Under the pieces are notes generated by a model. That model had not been told where the DNA came from. It saw nothing but the letters and a program-made list of their open reading frames with translations, and searched no databases. A DNA stretch of 64,000 bases, taken from contig MU839830.1 in assembly GCA_030411725.1 (NCBI GenBank), positions 1,054,001 to 1,118,000 of the forward strand. The letters are read 5' to 3'. The translations under genes and the position numbers were made by a program. Below are positions 43,259 through 54,568 of this stretch, piece by piece. The DNA is from Echria macrotheca (Eukaryota > Ascomycota > Sordariomycetes > Sordariales > Schizotheciaceae). Position 1 is the stretch's first letter. Each line of letters starts with the position of its first letter.

Positions 43259-44638
43259 ATGCGAATATCTGGGGGGAGGTTTGGGCTCACGGCGGTGGTG
43301 GTTGGGTTTGGGACCGTCGTTGCGGCCGATACGCAACGCGTCGACTTCAACAAGGGATTTAGCGATGGGGCCGTTGTTGCGGGAGTCCCGAGCGCCATCT
43401 TCAATGTCACGTCCGCCCAGATGTCGAGGATTTTCGGCTGGCAGATTGCGAATGGGGACTCGCTCCAGGTGAACACGATCAACCTGTTCGTCATCAACAA
43501 CACGAATCATGATCAGATCGGGAGCAGCAATCAGAACGGCGCCGGCGAGGGGAACGGGGTCCAGCCCTCGCTTCCGTTTCCCCCGTTTGCGACTCCCACT
43601 TTTACGGGCAGGCCGCAGATTCCGAGGCATACAATAAAACGAGCCGAGACCGGTCTTCAGGGTTCTTTGAAAGGTTGGTAACGAATAGCTAAATTCTGGT
43701 AAACCCAGTTGCTAATGACATCAACAGTTGACTCGACGGAGCGAGGAGGTACGGTAACCGTTGACAACTTTCAATCACTCCTCGGCTTCGCGGGCTTGGT
43801 CATGTACTTTGAAGCCGTATGGCCCGAGAACGACGGGAGGAGTTATAGCCGCGCCTTCACGGTCGTCGACGGGACCAAATCCAACGCAGCCCAATCACTC
43901 CCGGACGCCAGCCGATTCACCGACCCGAACCCGGTCCTCCCGCAGAGCGGCGGAAACGGCGTCGGCATCGCCACGAGCACGAGCACCCCCATCGCCGCCA
44001 CTCCGCAAAGCGACTCCAGCAGCAGCGGCGGTCTCGGGGCCGGCCCCATCGCCGGTATCGTCGTTGGCGGCGTCATCGCTCTGGTCGCTCTCCTCGCTGC
44101 CATCTGGTTCTTCTGCATCCGCCGCCGCAGCCAGGCCAACGACGAAGCGACGCTCGGCGCGTACGGCAACGCCCGCCGGCGCACCGACGAGCTGATCGCC
44201 GAGAAGGAGGCCAACGCCGGCGTCGACGTGGCGCCGCACTCGCCGTACTCAGACGACGGCGGCGGCGTCATCGGCGGGGGCCGGCCGCGCCGCAGCAGCT
44301 CGCTGCACCACGTCGATGCGGCCGCCATCCCGCCCGTCACGTCGCACCACCGCGAGTTGTCGCAGCAGCCGCTTAAGCAGGCTCTTATTGGGGGTGGGGG
44401 GTCGTACTCACCGTATTCGGACCACGGGGTCGGCGTGCGCCAGGCCGGAGGGGAACCCGGGTCGCGGGGTGGGAGTCCGGTGCCCGCGAATGGGCGGACG
44501 ACGCCGGGGGGTGGGATGGCGGCGACGCAGTATGCGCATCTGGTGGAGGAGGGGATGACGGAGGACGAGATTCGGAGGTTAGAGGAGGAGGAGAGGGCTT
44601 TGGATGCGGCGATTGAGCAGGCGGGGAGGAGGCCATAA
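43259..44638 (+). CDS. Single-pass plasma-membrane protein (surface-sensor-like), unknown function
   Basis: Two exons, 43259-43673 and 43728-44638, give 441 aa. The donor is a weak GTTGGT; using the nearby better GTAACG would bring in a stop, and the chosen junction keeps the frame with a TCAACAG acceptor. A signal peptide is visible (hydrophobic core LTAVVVGFGTVVA). The ectodomain to about residue 240 has NNT and NVT sequons and a Ser/Thr/Gly-rich stalk. The transmembrane segment is at about 245-268 (IAGIVVGGVIALVALLAAIW, stop-transfer CIRRR). The cytosolic tail is Gly/Pro/Arg-rich and ends in an acidic helix (EDEIRRLEEEERALDAAIEQ). The layout resembles Mid2/WSC-type sensors, but no Cys-rich WSC domain is present. 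Confidence 0.75.
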
Positions 44639-45594
44639 TTTTGGGGCCGGTATTGGGGTGGTTCATGTCATCTCTCCCTCTCTCTCTCTGTCTCTGAAAC
44701 ACAATGGCGTTTTGTGGTGTTTTATGTGTTTTTATGAATTTTATTTTTGTTTCTGTTTGTGGTTCTTGTCTGTCTTTTGCACTGCACTGTTTAGGTTTTG
44801 GGAGGGGATGGATGTTTGTGTTTTTTGTTTTTTTGAATTGTTTGTTTTATGTGTTATGTTTATAGCGGACGGATGTGGTTACGGAGGGCTGCGAGCGGGA
44901 TTGCGGGTACCTTTTACACCTATAGCATTGGGACAGTCATTCTTTTCCTGTTGTCTTTTTTTCGGTTTGTTGTTTGTTTTTGTTTTTTTTTCTCTGCTGG
45001 TGCGGCGGGTATCTAAAGAGATATCCTCCCATTTCAGATGTGCTGCTGAGTGGTTTAGTTTTAGGCAGGAGGTGGGATGAGGATGAGGGTGATGATGGGG
45101 ACTTCATAAGGAAGGGGTGGACTAGCCGAAGAAGAGAAAGAGAAAGAGAAAGAGAAGGAAAAGGCAAAAAGACAAAACAGATCCCAGGGTACTTAGGTCC
45201 GGCAACTCAAAACCTGCGGGGGTTCTTGTGTGGTATCGAGGAGGGGGTTTATGTTCCTTCCGTGTAATGGGGGTGTTCGATTCTAAAGATTGTTAGGGGA
45301 CGGGTGGACGCAGAACAAAGACCAAGTGTATATACGATGTGACGGCGTCGAATGGAGTATGATCACCTTTTACTTTCGATTTGCTATTGTGTGAACCACA
45401 GTCACGTTGTCTGCGGCGTAAAATCCCAACGACGAAAATCATGCTCTTAACCATAAGCCTTGGATCGTAACAGAACACCGTTCCTAATGATACAATACAA
45501 GCCCAAACCACACCAGCCAACCCGCGAGCAACGTAAATGCAATCTAAACCAGCGTTTTACGCTTCCACTAACCCCCCCTCCCTCGTTCACCCAA
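44639..45594. other. Convergent 3' flanks
   Basis: T-rich sequence after 44,690, then a short purine repeat, with no coding sequence recognised. It presumably holds the polyadenylation regions of the membrane-protein gene and TVP23. Confidence 0.65.
45133..45156. repeat. (AGAGAA)4 microsatellite
   Basis: Four near-perfect hexamers in a purine-rich part of the 3' flank. Confidence 0.7.
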
Positions 45595-46471
45595 CTACCT
45601 CGAGAAGAACCGCCCAACCATATTACTCGCAATACTCCCCGCCAAGTTGCCCGAGCTCAGCGCGCTCCCAGCCAAGTTCGACGCCTGGCTGAACTTGTCG
45701 CACCGCGAGAAGGCGAGCGTATTCGTAATCGTAAGCACCAGCGCAATTACTAATTTCCCCCGTCAGTATCATCACCACCACCACCACCAATCCAGAGGGA
45801 AAAAACATACCAACAAGAGGCAGCCAGATAAACTTGAGACTAAACAGCGCCACGACCGCCAACATGATCCACAACAGCGGCTGCGCGTATATCGCCAGCC
45901 AGAAGAACCGGCTGTCGGTCGGGTTGATCACCTTGGTGCCCGGCTCGCTGGACTCAAAGACCCAGTGCGAGTCGCCCGTGTTGACGTCGACCTCGTTCCA
46001 CCAGCGGAGACCGACGAGGCGGCGGCCGGCGATGTTTTTGAGGTAGTAGAAGTCGGCGGCGAGGAGGAGGATTGTTATGATGAATATCATGACTCTGTTT
46101 TGCAAGTCACTGTAAGTATATGGGTGTTTTTTTGGGTGGGGGGTAGGGGTCGTGGTGGTGATGGAAGCAGAAACGTACAGGCTGTCGGTGAAGAGCATGC
46201 CGAAGAGGTAGACGAGGAGACTGGCTTTAGGGTGTATTAGCTTTTGTTCTTCTTTCCTAACTCGGTCTCACTGCTTCCTCCTCTTGCGACTGGGACAGCG
46301 CAAGGTTGCCAACGCAATGCGCCGACGACCTCTCAACACCCCCCCTCCCAGCCCAAATAAACTCCCAGGACGGCACGTACACACTCGAAAGCCCAGAAAC
46401 GTCAGCAGTGTAATCGGATGCGAACTCAATCGCCAGCTCAGCGAGCCGGGCGTCGGCTGTTGAATGTCCAT
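45595..46471 (-). CDS. TVP23: Golgi apparatus membrane protein Tvp23
   Basis: Four minus-strand exons, 46471-46381, 46224-46179, 46094-45811 and 45749-45595, give 191 aa, the normal length. Rebuilt sequence blocks: PGSLSWRLSSHPITLLTFLG, SSLLVYLFGMLFTDSLVMIF, LLAADFYYLKNIAGRRLVGL, WWNEVD, WVFESSEPGTKVINPTDSRF and NTLAFSRCDKFSQASNLAG. Four hydrophobic spans are seen. The first junction uses donor GTACGT; alternatives nearby would delete two conserved residues. Exon 2 is only 46 nt. Family knowledge: Tvp23 is a late-Golgi vesicle membrane protein linked to Yip-type proteins. It is divergent from the CitE-like gene, 324 bp away. Confidence 0.92.
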
Positions 46472-46795
46472 GGCGACGGACGATCAAGGAACTCGGGATG
46501 TGAAAGCTTGAAGCTGTCGCGGGCGCGCATTCCACTTGTCGCTAAGTTAGTTACCTGGAACAGCGCTCCCCGATTACGTGGTCCCTGGTCGGAGATTTTC
46601 TTAGGTAATCCGACCCCCGGTCGGCTCGGGTACGTCGCTCCGGAGGTACATGTGGGACAGCTGCCAACGGCCCGAGCCGGCTCAACACCCGGCTCTCATC
46701 ACCACCACACACCTCCCCTCGGATATCATCTCACTGAATGAATGAATTAGGTTGAGTTCCAAAGACAAATCAATCAATCCTATGTGAGATTCAAA
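46472..46795. promoter_or_regulatory. Shared divergent promoter of TVP23 and the CitE-like gene
   Basis: 324 bp between two start codons. It holds an AATGAATGAATTAGG run near the CitE-like side and no clear TATA box. Confidence 0.5.
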
Positions 46796-47857
46796 ATGGC
46801 GGCAAACACAGTCCTCCGCAGGGCATTACTCTACGGTACCCAGATATATCAAGCCCATTGAAACATGCTCCTAACATGTCCAAGTCCCCGCATCCTCCCC
46901 CCGATTCCTCACCAAATCCCAATCCCTCCACTCAGACAACATAACCTACGACCTCGAAGACTCGGTCACGCCCTCCCTCAAATCCCAAGCCCGCACCAAC
47001 CTAGCCACCCACCTCCTCACCACGCCCCGTCCCCCAGGCATAAAAGACATCGCGGTCCGCATAAACGCCATCACCACCCCCCACGCAGAAGCCGACCTCA
47101 CGTCCCTCGCCGCAGTCCCCAACCTAGACACCATCGTCATCCCCAAAGTAAACGCCCCCTCAGACCTCGAAACCGTCTCATCCATCCTCCGCCACGCCGC
47201 ACCATCACCCTCCAGACCGATCCGTCTCCTCGCGCTGATCGAGTCCGCCCGGGCCGTGGTCGACCTCCCCTCCATCCTCGCCGCGGCACCCCCCTCGCTA
47301 GAGGGCCTCATCTTCGCAGCCGAGGACTTCGCGCTCGACCTGTCGCTGACGCGAACGCCGGACCTGACCGAGTTCCTGTACGCGCGGAGCGCCATCGTCA
47401 CGGCGGCGCGGGCGTTCCGGCTGCCGAGCGTGATTGATCTCGTCTGTACCGAGTATCGGGGCGAGGCCGGGATTGAGCGGCTGAGGTGGGAATGCGAGTC
47501 CGGGAGGGGGCTGGGGTTTAATGGGAAGCGTATGCGATTTCCTCCTCTCCTCAACCGGTCTTTTTTTGGATATGTCGGGGCTACTAACGAATTCGTTTAG
47601 AATGTATTCATCCTTCTCAGGTTGATGTTGTCCAGGCGATGTTTGCGCCTGATGAGAAGGAGGTCGAGTGGGCTGTTCGTCTAGTTGTTGCTGACGAGAA
47701 GGCTTCGGCCAGTGGGCGTGGAGCCTGGACACTGGATGGCAAGATGATCGACGCCCCGGTGTCTGGCAAGGCTAGAGCCATAATTGCACGGGCTGAGGCT
47801 TGTGGTATTGATATCAAAAGTCTGAGGGAAAAGTGGAAGCACCAAGAGCCCAGCTGA
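46796..47857 (+). CDS. HpcH/HpaI aldolase-citrate lyase family protein (CitE/CLYBL-like)
   Basis: Three exons, 46796-46835, 46885-47529 and 47601-47857, give 313 aa. Introns are 49 and 71 nt, with CTAAC branch points; a 40-nt first exon codes only for the first strand. Family blocks: RRALLYVPASSPRFL, NITYDLEDSVTP (acidic metal-site region), LLALIESARAVVDL (catalytic-site Glu), GLIFAAEDFALDL, and GKQCIHPSQVDVV rebuilt across intron 2. Family knowledge: members cleave or form acyl-CoA such as citramalyl-CoA or malyl-CoA using Mg2+; human CLYBL is mitochondrial. Here the enzyme core starts almost at the ATG, so a cleavable mitochondrial presequence is doubtful. The exact substrate cannot be told from sequence. 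Confidence 0.88.
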
Positions 47858-47948
47858 GCATCTAGACATGGGTACTGGGTATCTTTAAAAGCCAACAAAG
47901 CGTGCTGCTACGGAATGCGTCCAACTTCTTACTCGCCCCCCCTCCTCC

Positions 47949-49529
47949 TCAAGGACCCATCTCCGCCCTTGCTTGAAGTTCAGCGGCAGTTGTCCGCCAG
48001 TATGCCTTCCACGCCGCATCCTGGGCCGAGCGCAATGCCGCTCTTGTAATCTCGTCACCGTTGGTCGGGTGTATCCCCACCTCCGCAAGCCATGCTAGCT
48101 CTCTGGCGCTCAATTCGGACACGACCTGGGGTTCTGGAGGCCATGTTATCTGAGGCTGTGTATCATAGCTCAGGTGGTTCTCATATCCCCGTTGTGCCTC
48201 TGTCCGATCCACCTCGGCGTGGTCCACCTCAGTCCGATCCCCTGGGTTTGTCCACTGCTCGCGCATCGGAATCCCACTCACAGGGCTCACTTCGACCGCC
48301 GGTATGTCTTGATCTGTGTGGATGGCTCTCGAGGCAGGATGTTGGCTTGATGCGTAGCTACTACTGGCCCTCTGGTCGCCATTTCCATGGGGCCATGCGG
48401 CCGTCCTTTCACGTTGCCGCGCCCGGTTTCTTTTTTCCACACAGTGGGCGAAGAAGTTCAAGAGCTCATCCGTCTCGTCTTTATCCTTGTTTCTTGATTC
48501 TCTCCGTGCTTGTCTCGCGCTCTGTGCGTTGAGTGCCGCCACAACGGGACGTGGCGCTGAAAGTGGTCTCTCTCCGCTCCGAGACGAGTGACGACGTCCT
48601 GTGTCTCCGTTTGCGACTCTTTTCCTTTGCTCCTCCTCAACATCTCGTTCCCGGTACGGATTGGGTATTCGTTTTCGTTTCGAATCGATCGCGTGCGGTG
48701 CTTCTGTGGAAATCCCATTGCGCTGCTCATCGTTTCTACGGTTCGATTCTCGGTGATGGGTACGGCTGACGGTATACCGCCCTTCTGGACGCCTTGTCCT
48801 GGGCTCTTGATGCTGTGGCTCCACGACGCTGGATCGTTCTATGTTGTTCAGCAATGCCTCTTGACTAGGCCACCTCCCTTCATCAACAAATAGCCCATCC
48901 GAGCTGACTGGCTGAGTGTCAAGAGGCGGTAGTGGTTTACGAGTCTTCCAATCTCTCTTCTCGGTGTTTGTTTCGTCTCGGTTCGGTCGAAGCCGTTCGC
49001 TGACACGGGGGCGCTCTCGTCGTTTATCTGTCCGTACATCGGGAGGTGGGCTCTCTCTTCGAAGTCGCTTGTGGCCGCTGGGTTTGGAATCGTACTTGTC
49101 TTCGCGGGTTCGGTGGCGTTGTCTCTTTTCGAAGCGCTCGCGATGAGGGGATACGCATTGGTCTGAGGGAGCGGAAGGTAGGGGGCTATCCTCCCTCTTC
49201 TGCCGTTTCTTGGTTCCAGTGCGGTGTTGGGGGCTTCTCGGAGGCACAGGGGCTGGCGACGTCTCGACAGGCTGCTCTCGACGGACCGGCTCGTTTCTAG
49301 GAATACTTTCGAGCCATGAACTAAGGAAGGTACTATGATGGCCCCGGGAGGTACGCTGCCGCGCAGGGTCCTTGTCTCTGGGGTATCTAACGTCTGATGA
49401 ATGCCTCGGTGCTGTCCTGTGATGGGAATCCCGCCGTGGTTCTTCCCTGGGACGACCGTGTTTGGCAAACAGGCGGGACAAATCGGAAGGCCCGGTATCA
49501 TTTGGCCAAGTATGGCTTTGAGAGCCCAT
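47949..49529 (-). CDS. Arg-rich orphan protein
   Basis: Single-exon gene, 526 aa, ending 91 nt from the convergent CitE-like gene. I do not recognise the family. About the first 330 residues are extremely rich in Arg, with Glu, Asp, His, Ser and Pro (RS/RE-like, for example TKKRQKREDSPLPSAP), as in nuclear RNA-processing or chromatin proteins. A short ordered segment lies at DETDELLNFFAHCVEKRN. The C-terminal 60 residues look folded and contain ELSARELAWLAEVGIHPTNG and ALRSAQDAAWKAYWRTTAAE. It has no signal peptide or membrane span. The long uninterrupted frame and consistent composition support a real gene, but without homologues known to me the call is moderate. Confidence 0.65.
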   Translation of the reverse strand: MGSQSHTWPNDTGPSDLSRLFAKHGRPREEPRRDSHHRTAPRHSSDVRYPRDKDPARQRTSRGHHSTFLSSWLESIPRNEPVRREQPVETSPAPVPPRSPQHRTGTKKRQKREDSPLPSAPSDQCVSPHRERFEKRQRHRTREDKYDSKPSGHKRLRRESPPPDVRTDKRRERPRVSERLRPNRDETNTEKRDWKTRKPLPPLDTQPVSSDGLFVDEGRWPSQEALLNNIERSSVVEPQHQEPRTRRPEGRYTVSRTHHRESNRRNDEQRNGISTEAPHAIDSKRKRIPNPYRERDVEEEQRKRVANGDTGRRHSSRSGERPLSAPRPVVAALNAQSARQARRESRNKDKDETDELLNFFAHCVEKRNRARQRERTAAWPHGNGDQRASSSYASSQHPASRAIHTDQDIPAVEVSPVSGIPMREQWTNPGDRTEVDHAEVDRTEAQRGYENHLSYDTQPQITWPPEPQVVSELSARELAWLAEVGIHPTNGDEITRAALRSAQDAAWKAYWRTTAAELQARAEMGP

Positions 49530-52500
49530 GCTGTATATGTTTACGTATATGTTTAGGGCGTTGGTCGACTATGGATCAGGCGTTAAGAAAGCGTCTCGAC
49601 AGCGACAAGGCCATCCATCCAGTCCCCGCCGAGTCTCCGTCTACGCCCCGGATCCCGGCTACGGCACCCATCTGACCTAGCAAGTGTGCCGTCTGACCTA
49701 CCGTGGGTCGTTCTTGCCTCATATGTCATGTCAGGTTATCCTGTCTCTCAACAAAAGCTTAGCTCTTGCCTTCCTGAGAAGAAGAAACGCGCAGTCCACA
49801 TCAGACTGCGGTGCTGTCCCACCCTGTCCACCAAATTTTCGAGCGGCAACTCGTCGCGGATTTCCCTGTCAACCAACATTGCCGACTGTGAACATCGGGA
49901 CCGGCCGCTGCGAAGCTGATCGAAGCTTCTTCCGCAGATCAGCCTAGCCATATTGTTCCGTTTCGCAGACACACATCTCTCTACATCTTCTCCCTTAAAT
50001 CACCACCCCCGCCGCGAATCCAGTCGAGATAGATACCCGAGTGTTGTCTACCGTCAAGCCACGAAACGTCGTCAGAGCAGAGTCCGCCAGAGCACGCTCC
50101 ATCATATCTGTTAGTGACGTGCCGTATTTGAGTCCATACAAGCGTCGTGCTAAATTCTGGCAGCACGGCTAAACATGCCTCGATATGAATGCTACACCAA
50201 CTAGTGCCGTTGGCATACTAGGATCCCGTTGTTATTTTGAAACCCACCTTGTCCTTGAATAGCCTCCTCGACTAGCCTCCTCGACCACCTCCCAAGTACC
50301 TACCCCCGGCTTCGACCGTGGATAGCAAAGCCGGTACTTGACGACTGCAATCGCCGATATCATCCCTCAGCCAACCCATGTCAACGACTCGGTCTCCGAT
50401 CCTGCCTCGGGCCCCGTAGACGCTGATACTTTCACATGGCAACCACTTGGATTCCATAGACTCTGACCACTCACTCGTTTGGTTCCGACCTCGAGTGGGC
50501 TGCGAGCCAAAACGTCTTGCGCACAAACTCGGGGTGCTGCAGTCTGTGGATGTCTGAGAGTTTGCCGAGACGACCGGGGCCGGTGGTTCACTTCTCCAGA
50601 TCTATGCAGGCGACGTTCTGCAGCAGCGGGAGCATCCCTTTCGCATCCCCCATCCAGTGGGATGCATCGCCGAAGTGGACCGCCGTTTGAAGCACCCCTG
50701 TCTTGGCGCTGCGCTCACAGGCACAAGAGGTCTTGGCAATCTCACAACTCTGCCTCTGTGTTGCACATGGCGGATAGGCGGGTTCAATCGCCGCCCCAAT
50801 TCACATCGAGATACTATCTCACATCGAGCTCATGGCCCAGGTATTTGTCACGTTCGTCATTGCCGCGTCCGCCGGCGGCCAGGCTCAGTCCCAGGGCGAC
50901 CACGTCATCAATCGAGCTTGGGGTTAGGGGACAATCACGTTTCAATCGACAGCATCCGAGCCTTCTGCTGAGTCTATTCCCGAGGATCAGATGCACTTAC
51001 CTACCCCGCCGAGTGAAGCTCCAAATGAAGCTCTGAAGCTTGGGACGAACCCAGGGGCAGCCCACGGTTGAAGCTGTGCTCGGACCTGACGCCGCCCATC
51101 CGTTTGCATGTTCCCATGTGGGTACTCCGCGGTTAATTGTTGATCGACGACGGGATTATGGAAGGGTGTCGTCCACGCTCTGAAGCGGTCGCATGGTGTC
51201 CTGATGTCTGGCATGCGTACCAAAAAGCTCAGATCCTGCGGAACACCCGCGGCTCGTCGAGAGGTAACCGGCGACTCCCTTGTGATCCCCGCCAAGATGG
51301 CGACTTCGCAGCTGGGTTTCCGGGTCCCGGTCTGGTCAGGAGGATGGTGTTACAAGTAAATACGCAGGCCATGCGCATGCAGCGCTGCTGCAAGTGCCCG
51401 TGTGAAGGGGATATTTGCGCTCGTGGGTGGCATATTCGTCGCTCAGTCGCCGTCATGGACTCGTTTGCGCCCGATTGGTCCCAGAACATAGAACTTTCGG
51501 ATCGACCGTCGGGATCGTTTCCTTGGATCTTCTAGAGCTGTCCGTGAGGTGGTATTCCTCACAAACGCACGTGGAAGTGAGCCGTTCCCCCCTCCTTGGT
51601 TCTGCGCCGAGTTAGGCCGAAGGGTGCTAGAAACAGCTGGGTTTAGACCAAAACCGGTCAACCGGCTTGCGCATCAGGTTTCATCCTGTGTCCAGACCAC
51701 GACGACAAATAAGAAAGCCTCGCGAGTTTCGCATCTCGTGGGGATCCTCGACGGCGTTTTATGCCGCCTCGACGAGTCGTTCCTGTCGACTACCAGGACC
51801 CCGGCTGAGTGTCCCTATGGTGAGAGCCCTGGCAGAACTATTTATGAAAGGGTTCTCTGGGGCCGGTATTATTACATACACAGGGTCGTCTGGCAGTCTC
51901 GTTCGGCAGGCGTGGGGAGCGGATGGCAGTTAACGTTGCTGTGTGTGGTCTGTGTCGCGATGTTGCAGCGGGCTCGGCAATGGAGCCTTGCTCCGCTTAT
52001 AAGAAATTTCCGTGGGTTCGGACAGGAAAAGAGTATTTTTGGTTCTCACGTCAAGGGATCAGCACCGGGCTGGACGTTCCGGGGTGGCTGTTTATCGATA
52101 CCAGGCCCCCGAGCCGTTCCCACGACTTTTCGGCTGGTTTAGCGGTGCGGTTCTGGGAGCTGTGACCCTCAGCACCCGTGTTCAGCACCCGAATATCGAC
52201 GGTCGGATGTCTGGGGTCGGGGAAGTGTTAGCGGCAGACCCTTCGACTTGGTGAAGGCCACGATGGATGCTGTTGCATGATTAGGTCGCATATTTGCCAA
52301 TGCCGGCAAAATCATTTCCCAATGCCTTTGAGCATATTGGCGTTTCTTAATACCGCTAGGGTCAACGGGAGTGCGGCCACCATCTAAAGAAAACCTGGAT
52401 CCAAGTCTGGAGACCCCCCTCCCTGGATAGGCCTGGACAGCCAAAGCGCGTTTCTCGCCAACCGGTGAGCCACAACCAGGGTGCCGAAACCAGTATCATC

Positions 52501-53746
52501 CTCAGTGGGCGGGGGAGCTGCGGAGAGCTCGCGTTGGGCCTGGGCCGAGATGCCAACGACTGCACGCAATCACGGCCAGGTGGGAATGGAGCCGTCCAAC
52601 ACGATGGGGTGTGGGGTCTGCGGGCGAAGGGTCCTGATGAGTGTGGGAGGTCGGCCTCGTTGCTCAGGGCGTCGCGACTAGTGCTAACAAGTTAAACCGT
52701 ACAACGGAGTAACTAGGCCCTGGCCAATCCCGCAATCTCGAATCTTTCTAGAGCCGTTCTGCAGCCTGGGCGCCGCTGTAGATGCAGCGACCCCGGCCGC
52801 AAATGGGTCGAGGGGCGTCGAGGTCGTCTGTCTGTTTGATGCTTGTTTGGGGGCCTAAACCATGATACTACCCTCATGCTAGTCGAAACATCGCCTGGGG
52901 CATCATATTCCCTGTCTGGGAGCCTCCCAGGAACGGCCACCGGCGTGTCACAGACTCAGGGCAAACGAATGCCTTTGGGGCCTTCCATGCCCCGGGAATA
53001 CCCACTGGCATATAAAGCGGATAGCATCGTGGGAACCCGGAGGCTCTCATCCTCGGTCCTAGCCCAGTCTCGTCCGTCACGTAATTTATACTTCTGGATA
53101 TCCCCGCCAACCAGTCGGCACGTTTGGAAAAGGGCCTGGAGAACCCCTGGCCGTTAGACGGATAGCACAGCTACACTAACACCCCACTGCCCCGTCGCCT
53201 GCCTGCCTGACTGCTGTCGTCCGCTGTCGGCCTCTCTCTCCTCCAACTTACTATCGTGCTCGCTTGGAGAATTTCCAGAGCTCTGCGATTTTATCGAAAA
53301 CAGTCGTCTGCTCAGGCTGAAGTCGTCCGCCCGTCCGCCCAACAACACCGCGAGTGATTCCCGGATAAGAGGAGGTTGTCCATCATCACCAGATCTGCCC
53401 CCCTCCTTAGGACCACCTAAGCGCCGGTAACAGAATGTTAGTTGAGAAATCCGTCTTCATTGCTGTCTGTGGCCTCTCGCCCAAGGCTCCCTACCCCTCC
53501 TCCCTTACAGTTTGGTTCTTCGGTGTGTCGTATGCGGAGACCGCCGAGTGAAATAAAGACTGGTGCCTGCACATATTTTCCATCAGCGCCCCCCCTGTCT
53601 CCACGTTTCCGTAGAACCAAGGCAGGAAGGAGCAAATATTCTCGCCACCAAAAGCTGACGAGGATTTTACACCCAGTTCCGCAAAACATCAAAGCCAAGC
53701 AACCTCATCGCAAAATAAGCCAGCCAACTGAACGACATTAGACAAC
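49530..53746. other. Long gene-free stretch upstream of the RRM gene
   Basis: About 4.2 kb, the longest gap in the window. ORFs of up to 197 codons (for example 51,549-52,142) show no family features or splice logic. Composition is near the genome average, so this is not a typical AT-rich decayed-repeat region. The last 500 nt are C/T-rich and likely promoter and leader of the RRM gene. Confidence 0.55.
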
Positions 53747-54568
53747 ATGTCGAAGCTTTTCATCGGGTAAGAAAAAATCACCATCCATTCACACGCGCCC
53801 AGATGATCACCACCACGCTTTGTTCCTGGCTGACCCTGTGCGCGTAGCGGCCTTGCCTGGCACACTGAGGAAGGTACTCTCAGACAGAAGTTTGAGGAGT
53901 TCGGCGTCGTCGAGGAAGCGGTACGTGATGCTTCTCGGCCTTCAATCCAACGAGAAGGCGGTCGGTCGGCCGGACCTCGCAGGATCTGACACTAATCTCT
54001 CCTGCCCATTTAGGTCGTAGTCAAGGATCGTGACACTGGTCGCAGCCGTGGCTTCGGCTTCGTCCGCTATACCAACGAGGATGATGCTCAGAAGGCCATC
54101 TCGGCCATGAACAACATTGAGTAAAAATGCCTCTCCACCTTGGATGACTCGGGGTTCTGACATGCAACCAGGTTTGACGGACGCACCATCCGCGTCGACA
54201 AGGCATCGGACACTGGTCCCAGAGGCGGCGGCGGTCGAGGCGGTGGCGGCTTCGGCCGCGGTGGTTACCCGCAGGTTCCCGTCGGGGGTTCACCCATGCA
54301 GGGCATCGCGTACGGCGCTCCTCAGCAACCGTACGGTATGCCGCCGAACATGTATGCTCAACCGTATGGCAGAGGATATGCTCCTCAACCGGCCCCGACC
54401 GGCTACGGAGCACCCCCTCCTCAAGGTATGCAGAAGGAGACAAAAAAGAAGACCACTTGGACTAACGTCCGACTAGGCTGGGCAAACCCGTACACCTACC
54501 CCGACCCGGCGCAGGGAGGCCAACCTCATCAGCCCCCCAACCAGGGCGGTGGTCAGGGTGGCTACTAA
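53747..54568 (+). CDS. Small glycine-rich RNA-binding protein with one RRM
   Basis: Five exons, 53747-53766, 53848-53920, 54014-54120, 54172-54425 and 54477-54568, give 181 aa. The RRM covers residues 2-80: RNP2 is LFIGGL at 4-9 and RNP1 is RGFGFVRY at 43-50, with FDGRTIRVDKA closing the fold. A Gly-rich RGG-type stretch follows and then a Pro/Gln/Tyr/Gly tail. Family knowledge: such short RRM-plus-Gly proteins (CIRBP/RBM3 and plant GRP7 type) bind RNA and often respond to cold or stress. The last intron (51 nt, GTATGC to CTAG, GGACTAAC branch site) has no stop and a length divisible by three, so a 198-aa form is possible. Exon 1 is only 20 nt. Typical for these genes, the intron-rich start splits RNP2. 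Confidence 0.88.

Noticed and set aside
51549..52142. 197-codon frame in the 4.2-kb gap
   Set aside because: No family features, no homologous neighbour exons; treated as chance.
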